From positions 1 through 64,000 of the forward strand of contig JAGAJL010000002.1 of the NCBI GenBank assembly GCA_017626095.1: a DNA stretch of 64,000 nt, in the 5' to 3' direction. Source of the stretch: Lachnospiraceae bacterium (lineage in GTDB: Bacteria > Bacillota > Clostridia > Lachnospirales > Lachnospiraceae). Of this stretch, positions 54,182-61,503 are shown in pieces. The notes beneath the pieces are model-generated. The model was not told the origin of the DNA, did not search any database, and saw nothing but the letters and a program-made list of their open reading frames with translations. Every line of letters begins with the position of its first letter. The first letter of the stretch is position 1. Both the position numbers and the translations under genes were made by a program.

Positions 54182-54991
54182 ATGTTTTTTCATGTTTTAA
54201 CATTATTTCCTGATATGATTATGGATGGCTTGAATACCAGCATTCTCGGAAAGGCCATGGAACGCGGCTGTATCCGGGCGGAGGCAGTGAATATCAGGGA
54301 TTATACATTAGATAAGCATCTAAAGGTTGATGATTATACGTATGGAGGCGGTGCCGGAATGCTGATGCAGGCACAGCCTGTTTATGATTGTACCATGGCA
54401 GTTCTGGATTCAATTGTAAAAAGAGTTGCTGATCAAACAACAGAAAATACAACAGGAAATACAACAGATAATACGGAGAATGTACTAAAGGATGAAACAA
54501 AGGCTTCCTGTGGGAACGCGACGGATGCAAAAAAAACGCGAGTGATTTATGTGACACCCCAAGGTCGGGTTTTTGATCAGAAAACAGCACAGGAACTGGC
54601 AAAAGAAGAAGATTTGATTTTCTTATGCGGACATTATGAAGGCATTGATGAACGAGTGTTGGAAGAAGTGGTTACTGATTATATTTCCATTGGTGATTAT
54701 GTTTTAACCGGAGGGGAGCTTCCCGCGATGGTAATGATTGATGCGATCGCCCGTTTAGTTCCCGGTGTGTTAAATAATGACGAATCTGCGCAGACCGAAT
54801 CGTTTGGAAATGGACTTTTGGAATACCCACAGTATTCCAGACCGCGCATTTGGCACGATAAAGAGGTGCCTCCTGTTTTGTTATCGGGTGACCATAAAAA
54901 AGTGGAAGAATGGAGACTGGAGCAGTCATTGATCCGGACAAAAGAGAGAAGACCGGATTTATATGAAAAGTGGAGGGAATCACATCTATGA
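54182..54991 (+). CDS. trmD: tRNA (guanine-N1)-methyltransferase TrmD with internal insertion
   Basis: 269 aa, longer than the usual 235-250. It methylates G37 next to the anticodon using AdoMet. The knot-fold motifs are intact: LFPDMI near the start, DDYTYGGGAGMLMQAQPVYD (50-69), VTPQGRVFDQKTAQELA, LCGHYEGIDERV and ISIGDYVLTGGELPA. Residues about 82-117 are an added Thr/Asn-rich and Lys-rich stretch encoded by a 12-base tandem repeat. It overlaps natA by 4 bases. rplS, the usual next gene, is absent. Confidence 0.95.
   Translation: MFFHVLTLFPDMIMDGLNTSILGKAMERGCIRAEAVNIRDYTLDKHLKVDDYTYGGGAGMLMQAQPVYDCTMAVLDSIVKRVADQTTENTTGNTTDNTENVLKDETKASCGNATDAKKTRVIYVTPQGRVFDQKTAQELAKEEDLIFLCGHYEGIDERVLEEVVTDYISIGDYVLTGGELPAMVMIDAIARLVPGVLNNDESAQTESFGNGLLEYPQYSRPRIWHDKEVPPVLLSGDHKKVEEWRLEQSLIRTKERRPDLYEKWRESHL
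54437..54472 (+). repeat. Three 12-base tandem repeats inside trmD
   Basis: ACAACAGAAAAT, ACAACAGGAAAT and ACAACAGATAAT in direct succession, encoding repeated T-T-x-N. In-frame expansion explains part of the TrmD insertion. Confidence 0.9.
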
Positions 54992-55809
54992 TTATTGTGG
55001 ATGATTTGTGTAAAGAATTCGAACGGACTGTGATGTCAAAAGACGACGAGGCACAGACAAAACGTTTGGCAAAAAGCCATAAAAAAGGAAAACTAAAACA
55101 GAAAAAAGAAAGTTTTTATGCTGTTAATCATGTATCGTTTCAGGTACCTCAGGGGGAGATCCTTGGTATTTTAGGACCAAACGGAGCCGGTAAAACGACT
55201 CTTCTTCGCATGCTTGGAGCTTTGATGCAGCCGACATGCGGAAGTGTGGCTATTGAGGATGAAAATGGCAACCGGATTACCGATCCGGTACAGTATAAAA
55301 AATCAATCGGCTATTTGTCGGGGAATACCAAACTCTATCATCGGATGAGTACCCGTGAGATGCTGTATATGCTTGCGGAAATATATGAAATTGATAAACA
55401 GACGGCAGACGAACGGATTGAAAATATAGCAAAGGTTTTGGATATGCATTCTTTTATGGATAACCGCATTGAAAAGCTCTCAACCGGTCAGACCCAGAGA
55501 GCATCCATTGCCAGATGCCTAATTCATGAACCGGATATTTATATTTTTGATGAACCGACACTGGGACTGGATATTTTAAGTGCCGATGCGATTGTTAATT
55601 TTATGAAGTCTCAAAAAGAAGCCGGTAAAACGGTTCTGTATTCCACACATTATCTGGAAGAAGCGCAGTTTTTGTGTGACAGGGTGCTTATGATTTATCA
55701 GGGCAAAATTGTAAAAGAGGGCAGTCCCGAGGCTATTATGAAAGAATGTGGTGCAGGAAATTTGCGAGATGCCTTCCATCATGTTATGGAGGAGGTTGAG
55801 ACGTTATGA
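54988..55809 (+). CDS. natA: ABC transporter ATPase, NatA-like
   Basis: 273 aa from the ATG overlapping the trmD stop (ATGA). It should power the membrane partner encoded next. Walker A GPNGAGKTTLLRMLG, signature LSTGQTQRASIARCL and Walker B IYIFDEPTLGLD are clear. Residues about 14-42 form a strongly charged insertion (KDDEAQTKRLAKSHKKGKLK) before the first beta strand. NatA of Bacillus drives Na+ extrusion; substrate here is inferred. It overlaps the permease gene by 4 bases. Confidence 0.88.
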   Translation: MIIVDDLCKEFERTVMSKDDEAQTKRLAKSHKKGKLKQKKESFYAVNHVSFQVPQGEILGILGPNGAGKTTLLRMLGALMQPTCGSVAIEDENGNRITDPVQYKKSIGYLSGNTKLYHRMSTREMLYMLAEIYEIDKQTADERIENIAKVLDMHSFMDNRIEKLSTGQTQRASIARCLIHEPDIYIFDEPTLGLDILSADAIVNFMKSQKEAGKTVLYSTHYLEEAQFLCDRVLMIYQGKIVKEGSPEAIMKECGAGNLRDAFHHVMEEVETL

Positions 55810-57821
55810 ATCTAAATAGAATGACTGCCTTATTTAAAAGAGAATTGACAGACATATTAAGAGATAAAAAGACCTTGATTATGATGTTGGTTGTTCCGAT
55901 TATCATTTATCCGCTTTTAATTGTCGGAATGACTCTTTTGATGAGTTCTATTATGAGCAGCCAGGCAGAAAAAACGTATCTGATTGCTTTTGAAAATGAT
56001 ACGATTTTGGAAGAGCGAATTTGTGAAATTATTGAAGATAATGAAGAAAAAATCGGATATAAGCTGGAAATTGTAAAAGAAAAGAATTGTCAGGAAGCAC
56101 TGGAAAACGGTACAATTGACGTATTTGTCCGGATAGGAGAAAATGATAAGGTATTACTATGCTATTTATCAGCAAAAGACCGTTCTTCTACAGCGGTTTC
56201 TGCATTAAACGATGCTTTTGAACTATATCGGGAAGAACTGACAAAAGAAAAAATCGAAGATGCCGGACTGGATGCGGAAGTGATGTTAAACCCCATCCAC
56301 TATGAACAGGAGGATTATTCGACTACAGAAGAATCCATTGGTAATCTGATTGGCTCCATGATGCCGTTTTTGATTGTGACGGTCATATTGTTAGGTGCGA
56401 TTTATCCGGCAATTGATGTAACAGCCGGTGAAAAAGAAAGAGGAACATTGGAAACACTTTTAACATTACCCATCACGAATTTTGAAATGATTATGAGTAA
56501 ATTTCTGGCAGTTTCCTGTATTGCATGTGTGTCTGCAATATTAAATGTTTTTTCCATGGGCGGAGCAATGGCATTTTTAGTATCGAGTTCACTTTCTTCG
56601 GCCGCAAATATGAATATTGAGATTCATTATGAGACTTTTATACCGGGAATCCTATTTACGATTGTTGTCATGATGTTTTTTGCACTTTTGGTTACGGCAG
56701 TCTGCATGTGTACCTGTGTATTTGCAAAAAACTTTAAAGAAGCCAACAATTATGTGACGCCGGTTATGCTGATTTTTATGTTTGGAAGCTATGCGGCCAT
56801 GATACCGGATTTAGAATTGACAGCCCAAACTGCGGCAATTCCGATTGTCAACGTGGCATTGTTAGTGGAAGGATTATTTCAGTTTCATTATAACTACGGT
56901 TTATTTGCAATTGTGCTGTTTTCTAATGTTGCCTATAGCTTACTGGCTATCATGATTCTGGGGAAAATCTATAACAGTGAGTCGGTTCTGTTTTCTGAAG
57001 GATTAAGCAGTGTGAAGCTCTTTACCAGACGAAGTGAGATGAAAGATAAACAGATGCCGGGCTTCGGGGATGTGGTTTTATTACTGTGCATTGTGTTATT
57101 ATTAATCTTTTATGTCGGAACCTTTGCCCAATTGAAATTCGGATTTGTCGGAGTGGCAGTTCAGCAATTGATTATTCTGCTTTGTCCGCTTGTCTATGCA
57201 TGGTATATGAAGGCAGATAAGAAACAGTTATTTTCTATTCAGATCATAAAACCGTTGCAGCTGGCAGGTTCGGTCATGATCGGAATTGCGGTCTTTGTGG
57301 GAGCTTTGATATTGGGAGCTCTTTTGATGCCTGTTTTTCCGGAGAGTGCAAAAGGACTGACCCAGTTAGATGATATGCTGGTAAATCAGCCGATATATTT
57401 ACTGATACTTGTGGTAGCGATTATGCCTGCTATCGGAGAAGAACTTCTGTTTCGAGGTTTTGTCATGGGGACGTTGAAAAAACGTTGCAGACCTGTTGTT
57501 GCGATTGTGGTAACGACCCTCATCTTCGCCGCTTATCATATGAGCCTGATTAAAATGTTTACCATTGGTATTGTAGGATTGGGACTAACCCTTGTAACAT
57601 ATAAGACCGGCAGTATTGCAGCGTCTGTGTGTGTACATTTTTTGAATAATCTGCTTTCGGTTCTGATCACGAAATATCCTACTCAAATTCAGAAAGTGCT
57701 TCCGGTTTTATTTAAGGATCGACTGTCTGTATCGGATATGCTTTTATTGGCCGCAGTTGTCTTGATTTGTGCGGCTGTAGGCTGGATGTTGATTGGTGGA
57801 AAGAATTCGAAAAAATCGTAA
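55806..57821 (+). CDS. natB: NatB-like ABC-2 permease fused to a CPBP intramembrane protease
   Basis: 671 aa. Residues 1-400 are an ABC-2 permease: one helix near 25-50, a large external loop, then helices from about 185 (GEKERGTLETLLTLPI is a family motif). Residues about 420-660 are a CPBP/CAAX-type domain with its three motifs: EELLFRG near 543-549, FAAYH near 574-578 and HFLNN near 612. Such glutamic intramembrane proteases cut prenylated or leader-bearing peptides. The fusion suggests export linked to peptide processing or to resistance; this is inferred. Bacillus NatB is about 386 aa without this domain. Confidence 0.88.
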   Translation: MNLNRMTALFKRELTDILRDKKTLIMMLVVPIIIYPLLIVGMTLLMSSIMSSQAEKTYLIAFENDTILEERICEIIEDNEEKIGYKLEIVKEKNCQEALENGTIDVFVRIGENDKVLLCYLSAKDRSSTAVSALNDAFELYREELTKEKIEDAGLDAEVMLNPIHYEQEDYSTTEESIGNLIGSMMPFLIVTVILLGAIYPAIDVTAGEKERGTLETLLTLPITNFEMIMSKFLAVSCIACVSAILNVFSMGGAMAFLVSSSLSSAANMNIEIHYETFIPGILFTIVVMMFFALLVTAVCMCTCVFAKNFKEANNYVTPVMLIFMFGSYAAMIPDLELTAQTAAIPIVNVALLVEGLFQFHYNYGLFAIVLFSNVAYSLLAIMILGKIYNSESVLFSEGLSSVKLFTRRSEMKDKQMPGFGDVVLLLCIVLLLIFYVGTFAQLKFGFVGVAVQQLIILLCPLVYAWYMKADKKQLFSIQIIKPLQLAGSVMIGIAVFVGALILGALLMPVFPESAKGLTQLDDMLVNQPIYLLILVVAIMPAIGEELLFRGFVMGTLKKRCRPVVAIVVTTLIFAAYHMSLIKMFTIGIVGLGLTLVTYKTGSIAASVCVHFLNNLLSVLITKYPTQIQKVLPVLFKDRLSVSDMLLLAAVVLICAAVGWMLIGGKNSKKS

Positions 57822-57824
57822 AAT

Positions 57825-57860
57825 AAAAAAGCAGAATCGTGGGAGCGATTTTGCTTTTTT
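57825..57860. terminator. Terminator shared by natB and the XRE gene
   Basis: AAAAAAGCAGAATCG pairs with CGATTTTGCTTTTTT (one mismatch), with flanking A and T runs. It reaches the stop codon of the converging XRE gene. Confidence 0.85.
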
Positions 57861-58071
57861 ATTGGTTTAATTTAGGATTATTTGTTCTATTTAGTAAATA
57901 GTCAACGGAAACATTATGAAAGTCAGCTAGTTTAATGAGAATTGAAGTAGGAATATCAATATCTCCCCGTTCATAGTTGCTGTATACCCGTTGGCTACAA
58001 TGTAATATTTGACCCATTTGTACCTGAGTCAAATCTTTATCTTCTCGAAGATCCCGGATTCTTTTATACAT
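57859..58071 (-). CDS. XRE-family helix-turn-helix regulator
   Basis: 70 aa, nearly only a lambda-repressor-type HTH: KDLTQVQMGQILHCSQRVYSNYE (about 13-35) contains the two DNA-reading helices and DIPTSILIKLADFHNVSVDYLL the closing ones. It starts at 58071, 188 bases from and divergent to the first FHA gene, so it may control the signalling island. Single-domain, with no ligand- or protease-sensitive part visible. Confidence 0.88.
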   Translation of the reverse strand: MYKRIRDLREDKDLTQVQMGQILHCSQRVYSNYERGDIDIPTSILIKLADFHNVSVDYLLNRTNNPKLNQ

Positions 58072-58152
58072 CTAGAAAACCTTTCATTTTAAATTTGGAG
58101 TTACATATCTTAAATTATAATTCACAGAATATAATAATTTTATTTTAGTGAA

Positions 58153-58187
58153 AAATTCGCTATTGAAGTTTAGAAAGAAATTCGCTA
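58153..58187. promoter_or_regulatory. Direct repeat AAATTCGCTA, possible operator
   Basis: Two perfect copies (58153-58162 and 58178-58187), 25 bases start to start, in the region between the XRE gene and the FHA operon. A role as a regulator site is a guess from position. Confidence 0.4.
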
Positions 58188-58258
58188 AAATAGTTGTGAG
58201 ATATCAGCACATTTTGTCGATTGTGTGAAAAAGATAATTATATAAATGGGGAGGGTAT

Positions 58259-59362
58259 ATGAATATTTTTTTACTTGGAACGTGTGGTACTCACAATAAT
58301 CAGACGATTCCGATTGATGATGAAATCATCATGGGAAGAGATGCATCGTTATGCCAATTGGTATTTTCCGCATCAGAAAAGGAAATTAGTGGAGTGCATT
58401 GTAAAATTCAAAATATTGACGGAACAATACAGTTGACGGATATGGGCTCCACAAATGGAACATTTTTGGATACAGGTGTAAGGCTTGTACCTCGTGTTCC
58501 GCAAATCCTATTGGATGGACAAGGATTTTATCTGGGCGATAAAAGTAATTCTTTCCAGGTTCAAATGGATGCAGTTAGTAAGCAGAGTGATTCTAATCGT
58601 GAGGCGAATCCAAATTCGCATGCAGAGCAAAAAGGAAATCAAAAGGAACCACCAAAAGAGCCCCAAAAAGAATCGAGCGGAATAGGAATCAGTATTGCAA
58701 CATTGGCCGCAGGAATCATTTCGGTGATTGTTGGAATTGCTGCTATCTTTTTAGATTCTGTTTTTTGGTTTGCTTTTATTTTGGGAATCATTGGAATGGG
58801 ACTTGGAATTCTTTCCATGGCAATGAAATGTAAGGGCAAAGCAATGTCGCTTCCTGGGACAGTCTTTTCATCAATTGTTATGGTTGCGATTATCGGAAGT
58901 ATTATTTATGAAGCACTTACTCCTAAATCGCTGGTTGGAAGTTGGACATGTCCGGCTGCAAATAATCAATTAAGTGGTTTTTCGAATGCTATAGAGGAAG
59001 CACTTGATGATGCAGGAGTGAACTCGTTGTTGGCAGAAAAAATTGTAGATCTTGGTATTTCAGATGAAATGATATTTGTATTTTCTGAATCTGGAGAATT
59101 ATATTTTCTGGATGGATATGGAAATAAAGTGGTTGTAAATAATGCAATCAATTGGGAAGATTTGGGTGGTTCTCTTTTGTTGACATACGAATTGAGTAGT
59201 GGTGATGGAGCTGAATTTGGGGTTAGTATAAAATTTGTCAGTGTTTCAGGTATAAAAATCCCTCCAATAAAATTAGTACATAATGCAAAGTATGAAATAA
59301 AAGGAGATACATTGACGATTGATTTCTTTGGAAATGAAATAGAATTAGAAAGAGTAAAATAA
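58259..59362 (+). CDS. FHA-domain membrane protein with lipocalin-like C-terminus
   Basis: 367 aa. The FHA domain (about 1-103) has GRDASLCQL near 26, SGVHCKI near 44 and DMGSTNGTFLD near 60-70; FHA domains bind phosphothreonine. A Gln/Glu/Pro/Lys linker (104-142) leads to three hydrophobic helices (about 143-220). The last 140 residues (from LVGSWTC) form a beta-rich domain ending in YEIKGDTLTIDFFGNEIEL, like small lipocalin-type repeats seen at the surface of Clostridia. With three helices the phosphopeptide-binding head faces the cytoplasm and the C-terminus should be outside. GGGGAGGG precedes the ATG. First gene of the signalling island. Confidence 0.85.
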   Translation: MNIFLLGTCGTHNNQTIPIDDEIIMGRDASLCQLVFSASEKEISGVHCKIQNIDGTIQLTDMGSTNGTFLDTGVRLVPRVPQILLDGQGFYLGDKSNSFQVQMDAVSKQSDSNREANPNSHAEQKGNQKEPPKEPQKESSGIGISIATLAAGIISVIVGIAAIFLDSVFWFAFILGIIGMGLGILSMAMKCKGKAMSLPGTVFSSIVMVAIIGSIIYEALTPKSLVGSWTCPAANNQLSGFSNAIEEALDDAGVNSLLAEKIVDLGISDEMIFVFSESGELYFLDGYGNKVVVNNAINWEDLGGSLLLTYELSSGDGAEFGVSIKFVSVSGIKIPPIKLVHNAKYEIKGDTLTIDFFGNEIELERVK

Positions 59363-59383
59363 AGAAAAGGAGAGGTAGAGAAA

Positions 59384-59980
59384 TTGAAAAAAGTATATTT
59401 AGTTGGACGAAGTGGGATACATGGTAACAAGGAATTACTAGTTGAGAATGAGATATTACTTGGCAGAGACGCATCGGTATGTCAGCTTATTTATCCTTCA
59501 AACGAAAAGGGAATTAGTAGCGTGCATTGTAAAATTCAAAATATTAATGGAGCAGTTCAATTGACGGATATGGGCTCTACAAATGGTACTTTTCTTGATA
59601 CAGGGGTTCGCTTAGCTCCCCATTCATCTCAAACATTGCAGTCGGGACAAGGTTTTTACCTTGGAGATAAAAATAACTCATTTGCAATCAGGGTACAAAA
59701 TGATGAAAAAGCATATGAAGCAAATAAAGCAAAAGATGGAGGTAAAGCATTTAGCATTACATCTATGGTTTTAGGCATTGTAGGTTCTGCTTTGATTTTT
59801 TTGATGGATTTTATTCCTGTTATTATTTCCATAATCTGTGGAGTTGTTGGGGTTGTTTTTGGCGCCTATGCTTTATACAATAAGCGGAATGGAAAAGGAA
59901 TGGCTATTGCTGGATTTGTATGTTCAATTGTTGCAATTGCTGTGCCCTTACTAATACTTTTGGTAGAATTGGTCGGTTAA
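59384..59980 (+). CDS. FHA-domain membrane protein (paralogue of the previous gene)
   Basis: 198 aa from a TTG after GGAGAGG. The FHA part (GRDASVCQL, SSVHCKI, DMGSTNGTFLDTGVRL) is nearly the same as in the gene before it, at both protein and DNA level, indicating tandem duplication. The C-terminal half has two to three membrane helices (about 120-195) like DUF4190 proteins but no outer domain. It would tether phosphothreonine binding to the membrane. The gap to its upstream neighbour is 21 bases, so one operon. Confidence 0.85.
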   Translation: MKKVYLVGRSGIHGNKELLVENEILLGRDASVCQLIYPSNEKGISSVHCKIQNINGAVQLTDMGSTNGTFLDTGVRLAPHSSQTLQSGQGFYLGDKNNSFAIRVQNDEKAYEANKAKDGGKAFSITSMVLGIVGSALIFLMDFIPVIISIICGVVGVVFGAYALYNKRNGKGMAIAGFVCSIVAIAVPLLILLVELVG

Positions 59981-59996
59981 TGGAGGAATGTATATT

Positions 59997-60638
59997 ATGG
60001 AAATGAAAAGATGTGAAAGAGGCCATTATTATGATGCATCTATGCATGTTGCATGTCCTTATTGTAATAATGTTAGAAATACTGAAATGACCGTTGCAAT
60101 GGGAGTATCGGTTCCTAGTGGTAGTTTTTCAGGTGGTTCAAATAATTATGGTAGTAATACCGAAAAAACCGTTGCAATGGGAGTAGCGAATCCGACTGTT
60201 GATTCCAATGCAGATTCGAATTCCCAGTCGTTATATGTAAATGATGATGGTGAAAAGACAGTTGCCATGTTTAAGACTACTCAGGGGGTTGATCCGGTTG
60301 TTGGATGGCTGGTTAGAATGAATGGAAAGGAAAGAGGACAGGATTACAGAATTCATTCGGATAATAATTTTATTGGTAGAAGCGAAAAGATGGATATTTG
60401 TATCAAAGGTGATGATACTATTTCCAGAGAAAATCAAGCAATTTTGACTTATGATTCAACAGAAAATAAATTTTATTTTTCTGCCGGAGAAGGACGAAGT
60501 GTCGTTCGATTAAATGGAAAAGCAATTTTGCAAACCGTAGAATTAAATCAATATGACAAGGTAACAATAGGTAAAACGGAGTTATTGTTTATTCCATTAT
60601 GTGGTGATAATTTTACGTGGGAAGAGGAAGCGGAATAG
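59997..60638 (+). CDS. Zinc-ribbon/FHA protein with repeated E-x-T-V-A-M motifs
   Basis: 213 aa from the ATG nine bases after GGAGGA. The N-terminal CERGHYYDASMHVACPYC (6-23) is a zinc-binding element. Residues 28-95 are a flexible linker with three copies of a motif centred on Thr32, Thr58 and Thr88 (TEMTVAMG, TEKTVAMG, GEKTVAMF). From about residue 105 is an FHA domain (FIGRSEKMDICIKGDDTISREN). The motif resembles kinase-phosphorylated docking sites in GarA-type FHA proteins, an inference. It ends 2 bases before the phosphatase gene. Confidence 0.85.
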   Translation: MEMKRCERGHYYDASMHVACPYCNNVRNTEMTVAMGVSVPSGSFSGGSNNYGSNTEKTVAMGVANPTVDSNADSNSQSLYVNDDGEKTVAMFKTTQGVDPVVGWLVRMNGKERGQDYRIHSDNNFIGRSEKMDICIKGDDTISRENQAILTYDSTENKFYFSAGEGRSVVRLNGKAILQTVELNQYDKVTIGKTELLFIPLCGDNFTWEEEAE

Positions 60639-60639
60639 T

Positions 60640-61449
60640 ATGTCTTGTGGCGAGAAAACCGTCGATTTAAGTGTCGAACGTGGTTATGCTGTGTGTGTGC
60701 CGAAAAGATATGGTATTCAAATTGGAAAATTACATGGCATAGGAAAAAGAGAAAATCAGGAAGATGCCTTTGCAATTTCAGAAATAAAGGATGATGATGT
60801 ATCGCAGAACGATATATTTGTTGTATTAGCTGATGGTATGGGTGGTATGCAGGATGGAGAAAGAGCCAGTTCTGCAGCAGTCATTTCATGCATGCAGTAT
60901 TATGAACAGGGCGATTTTAAGCCGGATTGGATGAAGGATATGGTTTTGAATGCGAATGATGCAGCTATCGAAGCATTAGGTTCATCTGCCGGAAGTGGTG
61001 GTTCCACTCTTATTGCTGTTCAAATCTGTGAAATGAAAGTAAAGTGGGTCTCTGTTGGAGATAGTCACTTGTATTTATATCGTGATGGAGAATTAAAACA
61101 GGTTAATCATGATCATAATTATGGAGCCGTATTAGATGAGCAGGCAAAAAACGGCGAAATATCTCAAGAGGAAGCATTATATCACGCACGGCGAAAAGCA
61201 TTGACCAGTTATATTGGTTTAAGTGATTTGGAAGAAATCGATGGTATCGGAGAAACGCTTGATATGAAAAGAGGAGATTATCTTCTTCTTTTATCAGATG
61301 GTGTTTTCGGCACGCTGTCGGATGATGAAATTATTGCAAATTTGCATGATTCTATCGGAAAGTCTGCATTATGCATACAAGCAGAGATTGAATCGAAACG
61401 GAAAGCGAATCAGGATAACTATACAGGAATTTTAATAAAATTTAATTAG
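60640..61449 (+). CDS. PP2C-family protein phosphatase 1
   Basis: 269 aa from the ATG that follows GAAGAGG inside the previous gene's tail. It should remove phosphate from Ser/Thr. Metal-binding motifs: ENQEDAF near 39, LADGMGGMQDG near 63-73, VGDSHLYLYRDG near 136 and a terminal KANQDNYTGILI. The N-terminus repeats the island's motif as GEKTVDL (Thr7), so it may itself be a kinase substrate or FHA ligand. A hairpin at 61460-61499 follows. Confidence 0.92.
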   Translation: MSCGEKTVDLSVERGYAVCVPKRYGIQIGKLHGIGKRENQEDAFAISEIKDDDVSQNDIFVVLADGMGGMQDGERASSAAVISCMQYYEQGDFKPDWMKDMVLNANDAAIEALGSSAGSGGSTLIAVQICEMKVKWVSVGDSHLYLYRDGELKQVNHDHNYGAVLDEQAKNGEISQEEALYHARRKALTSYIGLSDLEEIDGIGETLDMKRGDYLLLLSDGVFGTLSDDEIIANLHDSIGKSALCIQAEIESKRKANQDNYTGILIKFN

Positions 61450-61459
61450 TTTTTAAAAA

Positions 61460-61499
61460 ACAGGAAAGGATTCCACGAGAAACGGTAATCTTTTCCTGT
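61460..61499 (+). terminator. Hairpin after the first PP2C gene
   Basis: Perfect 13-base arms ACAGGAAAGGATT and AATCTTTTCCTGT with a 14-base loop, but no T run after them. Possible attenuator or mRNA stabiliser within the island. Confidence 0.6.
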
Positions 61500-61503
61500 A
61501 TTC

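Noticed and set aside
58214..58246. Promoter for the FHA operon (TTGTCG ... TATAAA)
   Set aside because: Spacing is about 21 bases and the -35 is poor; not convincing enough to list.
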